DNA of 64,000 bases from Patiria miniata (taxonomy: Eukaryota; Echinodermata; Asteroidea; Valvatida; Asterinidae), in NCBI RefSeq assembly GCF_015706575.1, contig NW_024037058.1:8525806-8589805 (forward strand). Reading direction: 5' to 3'. Under the pieces are notes generated by a model. It was not told the DNA's origin and searched no databases. It was given only the letters and a program-made list of their open reading frames with translations. Positions 33,426 through 45,200 of this stretch are shown piece after piece (position 1 is the stretch's first letter; each line of letters opens with the position of its first letter). Position numbers and translations under genes: made by a program.

Positions 33426-33944
33426 TTAAAGCTATAGTCCATCATTTGCAGCCATCCGAAAAGTAACTGGCGTAATTATTGTTGAAAAACAAACTTGGTT
33501 GAAAGATAGTAAGGGAACTAAACTCCCTGTGAAATTATTCCTTCTGGGAAGCTGTCATTTTGAAGTAATCAACGAAAGGAGGCATTTCCAACGGTGATTC
33601 TTAAGAAGCACCGTAGGAAAATTTAAATTAGTAGTTTGTTTTGTTATTCAGCGCAGCGCGCACAAGTATTGGAACGACGCACACACGCACGCGGTTGTTA
33701 TAATTCGTCGGATCAGTGCGCTACGTCGCGTATGGCTGCAATTCAAAACAATTCAAAACATGATTCAGTAACTTTTGATTTGAAATTGAGATCTTAGAAT
33801 GCTGTTTTTCTCGATATGTACAGCTGCAGCTTAGCTGAAACTTCATCAGGTTAGTTGTTCAGTATCCTTCATTAGATTTTGAACCCTTTTGTTGCTTCAA
33901 ACGAACAAAATGCACAAATTACAAATGATGGACTATAGCTTTAA
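33426..33944. mobile_element. TTAA-flanked MITE with AGCTATAGTCCATCATTTG ends, copy B only
   Basis: Perfect 19-bp inverted ends (AGCTATAGTCCATCATTTG) lie within TTAA duplications at 33426-33429 and 33941-33944; the body is 511 bp. The empty site in copy A is TTAA 14178-14181. A truncated inverse copy lies at about 51217-51402. No transposase. Confidence 0.85.
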
Positions 33945-34152
33945 ACATATCACTACACAAAAGGAAACGCAAAATTCACTCATCCGTTGTACACTTTTTA
34001 TTTTTTTTCAACTTTTCAAAACATTATTTAGATACATGTATTTTAACAAATTTTAATATCCAACATTTTCAAATTTTACATGAAATTCATTTACATGTAG
34101 CATTTTAGCAAATTAAGAAAGTTCAGTGTTAAAATTAAAATGTATTCATGCA

Positions 34153-34945
34153 GGGAATATACATCATTTGCTTTTGCTGTAATTTTCAGAAATGGATGAA
34201 TTTGAGGGGTTGGTATTGTTACACTGACTTTTTTTAACGTTTTAGGTTCGTAGATGCTATAAAACCAAGAAAAACAATCAATTTCCCGTAGTCTGGTTCC
34301 CTGACTCAATTTAAGATGAAACAGAGCAATTTATAGACATTGGGGAATTGTAAGGTCAGGAAACCAGTCTAGCTGGCTTGTACTCGTTCATAGGTGTGTA
34401 ATCGAGTGCAAACAAATGCGGACTAAGGCCTCCAAAAAGGCTCTGGTTTCTGGTATGCGAGCGCGTCGCCGTTGCCATGCGTGTCGGCAACATTTTTTTT
34501 ACAAGTGTTGTACGATGCCTCAAGACTGCCAACTCAATGCTTTGACTGGTATCCTGCTGCTGCACAATTTTAACATGTTTTTAGATGGGGTTACGATCGA
34601 GTATAAGCTTCATGAGGCCTCTCTGGGCTCCAATTTATTTTGCACAGAATAGTCGGGCACCATTTGTTGTACAAAAAAGTGGGGGGGGGGGGCGGAAAGC
34701 CGCATCGCCACACCACTTTTGGGGCAAGCTCCATACCAGAAACTGAAGATTCTTTTTTTTTTGGCCTAACTCAATATGGTCCATTGGGGCCAGTATTTGG
34801 GGGAAAAAAGCCAGTTTTGTCCAACGCTGGTCAGCGGACCATCATTTGAAATTGAAAAAATACCACTTTTCTTGAAAATGACAGTATAGGCCCTACCAGG
34901 TGCCATGATTTTACAGGATGCTTTAGACTCTCATTCACTAACAGT
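34153..34945. mobile_element. Composite truncated TTAA-family element (copy B)
   Basis: Counterpart of 14390-15185, with the same inserted MITE and a G-run at about 34681. Confidence 0.6.
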
Positions 34946-36209
34946 AAATTTCATATTAATTCTGTAAGAAGTGACGTCATTTGAGAGAGACCTACATGTG
35001 GCATTTTTAGGCAAACTTTTTTTAACCGCATATACAACTCCTGGAACGAAATTCCATCTAACCTAAGAAATTCATTAATAAAATAATAATGCAGGCTCAA
35101 TGTAGGAATGAAACACATAAACTTGCCAGTATATGCCTTTAAATCCAGTCTCTGTATATGTATGAGCAAAAACAGTTGTAGAAAACCAAATAGCTGAATG
35201 TTAAAGAGACTCTAATAACCTGTTCTAAAATTGGGAAGAAATTAAAGCATATATAACTGTTCAAATGAGGACACTCTGTTCCTTTTCAAGCTGGTACTGA
35301 ATTGAATAATAGGCCCAGGCATAGTACGCTTCAGGCAAATATAAATGATTCTATACAAACATTTCTAATTGAACATTATTTTCATAATTATTTCAGCATT
35401 CTTTGAATCATTCTGCTTTTGTGGTTACTCGAAAAAAATTCTAAAATTTGGGGAAAAGGCAGGACTGTTCGAATGGTGACACTCTGTCCCTTAACAGCAA
35501 AAGCAGTATAACCTAAAAGCTGATACTGAATTAAGGTCCTAGTCATATGCTTCAGACAGAAAACAAAAAGGATTTAAAAAAATTATAGTTGAAAAATTCA
35601 CACTTATTTTAATATTGTTTGAATCAGTCTGGTTATTGATATGCGGTTATGTTGAGCTCACTAAACATGCTCAAGAGACACCCACCTTTTCTGAAATTTG
35701 ATAATACCGCTGGACCGTTCGAATGGGAGCTATAAATAGACTTGTATGACCTGCCTGACTACCACAAATCTTTTTTTTCCCAAAACAATACAATTATTTT
35801 AAAGACGATCCTCTGCTGAGCAAGAGATGTCTCTATTAACTAATGTACAAACAAAGCACATGTGGCTGGCTTAATACATTTATTTGGGAAATCGATGTAT
35901 TGGAACATGTACCCCAGCTTAATGTTCAGTACCAGATTATCTTCTCCAGACAGTGGAATTTCATTAGATTAGTTCACAAAGTTCATTAAATTAGAGAAAA
36001 GCAGTAAAAAAATTGGAAACATTTACACTGTGAGGTATCAGCAGTACATGTACCTCACACTTATGGTGATTCGTGACTCTGACGCGAACTGCATGACTCA
36101 GGATTTTCTTGCTGTTACTGGCAGTGTTCAGTCATGTAAATGATAATTCTGGTACAAATTTTAATGATCATCTCAGTTTCACTTACCAATTGTTTTATGT
36201 TTTTCTAAG

Positions 36210-39200
36210 ATATGTATGTCAAAAAGCAAAGCTATGAAGTAAGGAGGAAGAAGAAAAAGGAGGATTGTAGGAGGAGGAGGGAAGTAAGTAGCATTACATC
36301 CTGGTAATTCATAACGATACAAATTGCAGTAATAAGAAAACAAATCTGAAAAAATTCATTATTAGCAGAACCCAACCCACATATCCCAATGGCATGTTTT
36401 GTTAAAATCTGTCAGGATGGGTACAGTACCCCTACATTGACAGTCTTTTACATTGGGTTGGCACACCTCCAGCCCTTTTGACACTAGAGCCTCTCAACCC
36501 GGGTTGCACTCAACCCTGGGTGAACCCAGTGCCACCCCAGGTTGAGTTTTTGATTTTTCAACCCCAGGTTCAACCCCGCATCGTTTCATTCTTGTTTCGT
36601 GCAAATCAAGATTATCATGCTCAGTTTCTACTCTTTAGAACCCTGGCAAGAATTTCAACCCTGGTCTAGAGCGAAATGAATCTCAGTGTGAAACGATGCA
36701 TGTTTTCAAACCTGCGTCAACCCTGCGTCAACCCGAGATTTGTTTAGTGTGAATAGGGCAAAACAAGTCAGAAATAAATGTGTGCAGTTTCTCATATGGT
36801 GTTGGAATTTGCCAGAATGGGTATGGTTCCTAGTAAATCATAGGGAGTTGGGGTTAAAGTATCATATGGAATAAAACATATTTTCGGCCATTTTCTTACA
36901 GGTAAAGAGAAAAGAAAAGGAAGCAGAGGTAAGCAGGTTAGAATCTGGTCTTCAGGTTATATCTTTCCTTGAAGAAAATCCTCCAAACCACAGATTAGCA
37001 AAAGAAACAAGTTTGCCGAGTGATTTTGGAATTTCCATTGAAGCACTGTGTGACAAACATTTGGGTTAGTCTGATATTTAACCACATCCGACGTATTACT
37101 TGCACTGATATTTCAGTTGTTCTGAAATATATTTCCCTTGTGACATCACTTTTGACTAACACTTGATGTGACATTTGACTTGTGATTTGAGATCATTATA
37201 AAAACCACTTCTCACCTATAATAAATCACACCACCATCGGATTTGTATATCAATTTGTAGTGTAGGGGCTAGACGTTATTATGGTTTGATATGCAATAAC
37301 CCGCCACCACAATAAGCTGCCGCCACAAAAGGGCACTATCAAGACCAACCAATATCACCCACAAACCCGTCAGAACAACATCTAGGCCAATTCCTATTGG
37401 ATGTGTAATGTGCGCACCTGTTCAGCCTGATATAAGCAGCGCACAATTCAAAACATTTTGTAGTAGTTCTGAAGCAAACTCTTAAATTTCTTCCAGTATT
37501 ATAAAAGATGCAGCAAGATTTTTGTGCAATAGTTTCCCTCATTTTTCGGTGGGGGGGGGGGGGGGTAGATTTTTGGAAATGTCCTACATGTTGCTACTGA
37601 CAAGTCCTTGGTCGATATTGGTTGGACGTGAAAGGCCCTCTTGCGGCGGCGGGTTTAACCCTAAAGGGAGCAACTCTTCATGAACATACCCAAGAAATTT
37701 CATGACCAAAGGTCAAAGGGTTTTGGAATTATGGCTAATTAGTTCTTCATATGTATGAATGGCAATTCCGGACTGTGTACACGACGTATTATGGGAAAAT
37801 TCAGTTTTCCCGGCGCATAGCGTGGGAAAAATTTTCACTGCACAACATCCCCTGGTCCGATTTTTATGTTTTTGGTGTCAAAAGATGCGCAAAGCTCGAG
37901 GCTAAAAAGTCATAAAAGTTCGGGTCGTGAAAAAACATTTTTTTAAAGGCTATCACGGAAAAAGTCGAGTTGGGGGCGGATTCCGCCCCCCCCCCCTTTT
38001 AGGGTTAAGAAGGCCAAACAAAAAAAAGGAAAAAAGCAGTTATGCTTCCAGTTTCCCTACCTACCCTATTCTGACAGCACCTACTTTAATTTTTTTATGG
38101 AAAAAAGGGGAAAGATTCACCCAAAACCATACATTTCTGCCTTTTACCCTTGATTTTATGCAGACGTCTCCTTATCATCGTACACAAAAAAAGTTTTGCC
38201 AAATAAAACTTTCCCTTTCTTAAGGCCAAAAAAAATAAGTCTCCGGTTTCTGGTATGGAGCTTGCCCAAAAAGTGGTGCGGCGACGCGGCTTTTTTTTTT
38301 TTTACCTGATTTTTTTGCTTCAAAATGTAGGCTGATGACTACAAATGGTGCCCGACTAAACTTAGTGCAAGTATATGGGAGTCCAGAGAGGCCACATAAA
38401 GCTTATTCTTGATCATAACCCCATCTAAAAACACATTAAAATTGTGCAGCAGCAGGATTCCAGTCAAACCAGTGAGTTTGGCGGTCTTGAGACATATCTT
38501 TTATTGAAAAAAAAACTTTTTCATTTTGTCGACGCGCATGGCTACGGCAACGCGCGCGCATACCAGAAACCAGAGACTTTTTTTTTGGCCTAACCTACCC
38601 TATTTTCTAATGCCATGTAATCAGAAGCAGAAACTATTTTGGGGGGCTTATCGCGTATCAAAGTAATCAAACCATATAACAAAGTGTAGCCCCTAGACTA
38701 ATCAATTTGAAAAGGAAGAGTTACAATGTATACAACACAAACTTGAGACAGGACAATTTGGGAAGGTTAGTGGGCAATCCCTATTCCAAACAAGAAACGT
38801 GATAAGTACCAAAATAATATGGCATCCCATTCTACATGAAATCACTTTTTTCCAGAAAGAAAAAAGAGAAAGAGAGAAGAGGCAAGCGGTAAGATTATTG
38901 CAATGCCGATTATATAGTGGATATTACAATGGTTTTGGGAAGAAATGTAGAATGCTGGTTCTTATGCTGGCACATTTGACTATTTCCTGACACAAAAGGT
39001 GGAAGTTTGTCTATCAGTCAACACTGTGAATGAGTTCTGATTTGACTTTTGACTGACTTGCTATTGACTTCTGAATTGACATTTGACTGACCTGTGATTG
39101 TCTTGTGATTGACCACGTGCGATTAACCAAATCTGACGTATTACTTTCACTGATATTTTTAAAAATGTGTTTCACTTGTGATATCACTTCTGACTGACTT

Positions 39201-42200
39201 ATGATTTGACATCTGACTTGTGATTTGATTTTTAAGGCTTACTTTTGATCTGAGCTGTAATTCTACTTTTGATTGACTTTTTATAATAGATTTTGACAGA
39301 CTTTTGATTGACTTGAGATTTGACTTGTGACTTCACTTAGTTTGGACTGTTACTTAACATTTGGCCTTTGTATTTACATGAATTCACTTTTTTTCCCAGA
39401 AGGAGGAAGAAGAGAGGAGGACGAGAGAGAGAGGGGAAGAAAGAGAGGTAAGATTACTGCAATACCAATGTATTGATTTCATTGATTTTTTAACTGAGAA
39501 ATATTTCCCTTGTGATAGCACCTTTGACTGACATTTGATACGACATTTGACTTGTGATTTGAGATATTATAAAAAGTACCTATCGCCTATAATAAATCAC
39601 ACCACCATCTGGTTTGTAGATATCAATTTGATCAATCACAACTAACCAACATCACCAATGAACCCGTCACAACAATGTCTAGGCCAATTTTATTATGATT
39701 TGAAATGTGTATTAGAGAAAAACTCACTTTTTTTCCCGCAGACGGAAGAAGAAGAGAGGCGGAGGAAGAGGAGGAAGGTAAGATGGTTGATATTATACTA
39801 ATATCAAATTAATATACATATGAAACTGACTTTATACTGACTTGTGATTGAGTTGTGATATGATTTTTGCTAAATCGAAATTGACTTGTGATTGGACTTT
39901 CAAATGACTTGTAAGTGACTTGTGATTTGACTTTTGACTGGATTGTGATTGACTTGCGATTTCACTGATTTGACTTTTGATTTTGATAGTGCAGCCAAAC
40001 CGAACTAAAAATAGCCAAACATGGCCTTCCGAACCAAACCGAACCGAACCGAGCAAAACCGAAATGGTGGGTTCGGAGATTCAGCAACTTTTAGTTTTTT
40101 TTATAGTGCTAGCAATGCTAATGGTTGTGATGAAAGGGCAAATTTAAGCACACAGATTGAATTTACAGTGTTAACAAGTTATCTGCATTCATCTTTAATG
40201 TTTGGTGGGCTGAGCTCCATGATTGTCTTCGGTGTGTATAATCTGAACTCGACGTAACATTGCTATAATCATTACACCCAAGTGTAATGTACATGTATGT
40301 AGACTGATTTTCTGACCTTACAATTTTCAAAGTCTATAAATCGTTCTCAAGGAGAAACAAAATAACACCTCTCTGGTGATTTCAGTGTACTTTTAATTTA
40401 AGTTAAAATGGTTCTAAGACTCAACAAGACTGGTTTTTGCCCAAATGCAGCACTTCATCAGTAGTAAGCCCATACCTTTTATTCAGCTATATTTGTGTCA
40501 AATGATAGAGTGCATAGGGGTGTGCATTTATACGGGTAGTACAGGAACCAGGTACCCATTAAAAAAACACTATCTCGGAAATTGCTGTTCAGATTGTTCA
40601 TAAAGAGCTGCACGCTAATACTTTCCCATATCTTTGCGTCAGTATGCAAGTTACAAATGTATGGGATCCATGTGTTAACTAAAGAGGGCGCGCTTTTACC
40701 ACTTCTGAGAGCCCCTCCCTTCGGATGGGACACTGCGTGTACGCACTGTGCACGACGTTTTTAATCCTGAATGTGCACAAAGACAAGCCACAGTGTCTTC
40801 GCGCATGAGCATCAGGACTCGGACTTTGAATACGTTCAAAGACTTGCGATGGTCTCCCAGACTAATCCCCGACCCTAATAACTTTGGATCACTCAAAATA
40901 CGCAGTGGGTGAATCCTTGATTTACACCATAAACAAATGGTATGTACACGTATATAGTTCTTATCAAGGTTAAGTTACCAACATTTGAAACTAAAAAGAA
41001 TGTTGTTGAAACATGTATAGGGCAGGGGTTTTTTTGGGGGGGGGGGGGGGGGGTTGGTAGGAATTTTCAAGTTGAATCATATTCCATGAACTGTAAAAGC
41101 AATTTATTTGCCATCGCCTTGGAAGGGAAGTTACAAGCAAATTAATGCACAATTCTTTTCAGTTAAAAAAAAACAAAAACAAAAAACAAAGTGAGGTGGT
41201 TATACATGTAAATCCAAAAGCTCAATCCATCCACTTCTCAAAATGAGCAAACGTGTTGGAAATTGTGCTCAATACAGATACACTCAATGGACAAATCTTT
41301 TTGATCACGTGTTCATCGCGGCAGCATTAATTGACAGTGAAAACATTTACCAGCTGCATCATCACGTGCAGATGAAGATGCCAAAGATGTGTGCCTTTTA
41401 TATACAAATCATAGAAATAAAAGCTAATTCAGAACAATTACATTGTAAAACAATCATATTCAACAGTTTCATTTATGTAGCCTCTTATGCGATTTCGACT
41501 GACCCACTGACCCTCTTTTAAGGCCAAGTAAATATGAGAACCCTAAGATTAACAGACACAATCTGAACGGATACTTTTACAATTGGCTTTTTATCTGGAC
41601 AAGGCATCCATCATGTTGTCAATCAGTGGTGTTATTTGATATCTTTCTCATTTTTGAATTGCAAGGGAAAAAAATGCTACATAGGCTAGCAAAAAGAGTC
41701 CATATGCCATTCAGCATGTCCCTGGCCCTGGGTTCATCTATTCATATCTCTGAGAGGGGTTTCATCGACTGCACTGAACATGTCCCTCAGCTGCTGTAGA
41801 ACTTTAACTTCCACGACAATAAGTCTCTGAAACAAGTCATATTTTCATAGTTATTTTAACTTCACTATGAAAATTATCCCCTCTGAATTTAATCAGTATT
41901 GACTGACCGTTTTTGACTGATGACGTTTTCAAACCAGAAATAACTTTTTGCGCACATAGAATGTTTACTGAAGTTGATCACACCGTTAAAGATTCATTTT
42001 TGTAACAAAATAATTGATTGTACTGGATGGGATTTAATTTCGTGATCCTTTGTTAGAACTACATAAACATATTCCTTTAACTGGGCAGTGCATAATGAAA
42101 AGGCTGTTCGCCCGACCACTCTGCGTTTGTTGCTCAACAAACACGAACCTCTAGTTAAATATCTATATTTCTCATTTTGTTATTTACTTTCAGCTGGAGG

Positions 42201-45200
42201 AGGAGGCAGCGGAGGAAGAAGTGGTAAGTGAAATAAGTAAAATAAGTATTTTATTTTTTTATTATTCTTTAGTTGATATATATTTAACGTGTACGTACTG
42301 TACATGTAATTCGCGAGCAAAGTACGCACAACTTTAAAATCCTGAATGTGCACAAAGGCACACCACAGTGTCTTCGCGCGTGAGCATCAGGTGTCGGACT
42401 TTAAATACGTTCAAAGACTTGCGATGGTCTCACAGACTAATCCCCAACCCTAATAAGTTTGGATCACTCAAAATACGCAGTGGGTGAATCCTTGATTTAT
42501 ACCATAAACAAATGGTGTGTACACATATGTACATTACATTGTGTACCGGTAGGCCTTCATGAGTGTTTAAGAAATGTGCATGCTTACCAACTATACTTGA
42601 AACTGTCAATAGTTCTTACCAAGGTTAGGTTAGCAACATTTAAAACCAACAAGAGTGTCGTTGACACATGTATAAGGCAGCGTTTTTGGGGTTTTTGTGG
42701 TGGGAATTTTCAAGTTGAATCATATTCCATGAACTGTATAAGCAGTGCATAATGAAAAGGCTGTTCGCCCGACCACTCTGCATTTGTAGCTCAACAAACA
42801 CGAACCTCTAGTTAAATATCTATATTTCTCATTTTGTTATTTTCTTTCAGCCAGAGGAGGCTGTTGAGGAAGTGGTAAGTGGAGACTTTGAATGCTTTCT
42901 TTTTGCTGTTCAGATTTACTGAATATACTGTTCGGTGCAGGGGTGTAAGTGATGCAAGGGTAGCGGGTATATGCCAATAAGGCCTATTAAGGCATCCCGT
43001 TTTAATTCTGTGGTTCTAATTTATAACCAATCCTTTTTTTTGGGCTTGATCCCGAATGAAGAAAGCAAATTTTTGTTTTACTTTGACCCACTCTTCAATT
43101 TCTTACCAAAAAAAACAGTGGGGTTTAGGTAGTATAAATAATGAATGATTTCTGGGGCATTCCCTAACAAAGGCCAGATTCCTTGTAATTAAAGTTTGTT
43201 ACATCAGTTTATACCACCTAACTTTATACCACCTAACTTTGTGTTATTTGGTAGAACCCTAATAACTACTTACTCATACAAAAACATACATGCAGGGCTT
43301 CAGGCAGAAGGTTTTGATATTGAGGTTTTTTAAGATAAAATGAAGCTGAAATAGACTTCCATGTCAAGAATGCTACTGGGCATTTTTACCTAGATAACCC
43401 TGATATTGCCCGCTCAAAAAATTATAATAAATAATATTTCAATCAAAAATATAATATAATTATGTAATTATAACCCTTCATAAGATGGAATTTTGCGTGG
43501 GGGTGATGTAAATCAAATGAGGTTTGCCCTTCACCAACGTATAATGACTGTATACTCACCTCCCGAGCGAGTTGCTTTCTAGTGCAGACGTCTTACCACT
43601 CAACCATCGAGCATATGGGATCAGTTGACTGGTTTGAATCTAATTTTTTCCCCCCAACTTTCACTTGGGAGGTAACACACTAAGTGTTTATATACATTGT
43701 TTACACATCGGTGAAGGGCAAAACAGAATTTGATTAATTAATCCTCCTTAATATATATCGACTAAAGAATAATTCAAATTTTTTAAAAACAATTTGTGTA
43801 TAAAATAATTTGATGTGATACCCGCTAAACCTTTGAGGGTCATTTTTATTATATCCCTGGCTGTAATCCAGAGGGGGATATTGCGATAGCATATTCCTTC
43901 TGTGTGTATATGAGTTTGTTTCTGATTTCAATAGGAGACGTTGAACAATAGAGGACAGTAGGTTCTCAAATTCCCGAGGGCACATTTGACACATTTGATG
44001 CACTGGTGCAAAGATTACAAAATGACCTATGCATCTGTCAGAAAATGGCCAAAAAGATGTTCTATTCCTTGGTGCGGATGTTTGTTCAGGATTCTTTAAT
44101 ATTTGGCTGTTTTGGCATTTAACTGAAACAGCCTTTGTTTTTGTTAAGATTTTTAAGTTTTCTTTTTTTCTTCTTTCTTTTTTTTCAGTCATTTTGCCCA
44201 TAGCATTTGTACACGTTTTTTTCTTCATTCCGATTACTTTTATACTCCGCACACACTTAGACCAGCACCTGAAGTTGTGTGCCGAACATTGACATCATCG
44301 TGAGTCGAATGAAGTCACATTATGCAATTTTTCTGTTGTGACCATTTTCTAGCAGAATTCGGCCAGATCTGACAGATTGGGCTATATCTCCAGGTCTACT
44401 TCACTCTACTTACCTGTAGAGTAATACTACTTATGCATATTCTCCGCAGGTATTTTCCGCTAAGAGTTATATACAATAGCGCCCTCTGGCGCCCTACCCA
44501 TAATACCCCGTGGCATGCGTGCCTCGTGAGCGTCCTCTTTTCTCTTAGCGGCAAGTCGGGTAGGACGTGTGTAAAATAGCTCCTGTTTTCCTGGTCAATT
44601 TACTCCCCTTTTTCGCTTAAGAGCAGTTTATAATAAAAGAGTTAATAAAACAACAGTTTGTAGAGCTCTCATCATCTTCTTGGTTGTAATTATTTGATTA
44701 TTATGAAGCGTTTGGGGAGAACCGATCTGTCACAAACCGGGGGGAATTCCTCTCCCACGGGACGGACCGAGTTCTCGGGGGGACTCTGCCGTTAACGCCA
44801 CGTCATTACCGCGGCAGCAGTCCCTCGTCCAGCACCCTCAGCCACTGCCGGCTGGGGGCGTTGGCAGTTCCGCTGACCAGTTAAGGGGACCTCGGTCTCC
44901 TTCTCCGGTCAATTCAAGCAGAACACCCAAACAATGGGCACGCTCCGGCAAGGTTCCTCCAAAACATATCTCCTGTGCCGGAGCAAAGCCTAAAAGGGCC
45001 GTCAGGGCAAGCATACATGGCTCGGGTACGAGCACCACTGTATCGCCTGGCCCGGCCTCCCCAGATCACGGGCACTCCGAGGGGACTAACCGCCACTCTT
45101 CAGTTGGCTCTAGTCACCCATGCCCTCCCGACACAGTGCCGAGTACCACTGGTTGCCGGGATGGGCTATTGCACGGGCTACCGGACCGTCCAGGTGCTGA

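Larger units (their letters stand above)
28183..42880. repeat. Copy B of the ~15 kb segmental duplication
   Basis: Collinear with 8728-23693. Copy B carries two TTAA-flanked elements that A lacks (30475-30997 and 33426-33944), a 545-bp segment absent from A (39612-40156), and small deletions near 11365 and 21590 of A. Long intervals such as the flanks of exon 36210-36283 differ by about 1% or less. Confidence 0.85.

Noticed and set aside
43734-44252. 172-codon minus-strand open frame
   Set aside because: It lies in a dispersed repeat, is K-rich because of T-runs on the plus strand, and does not survive in the related copy near 50000.
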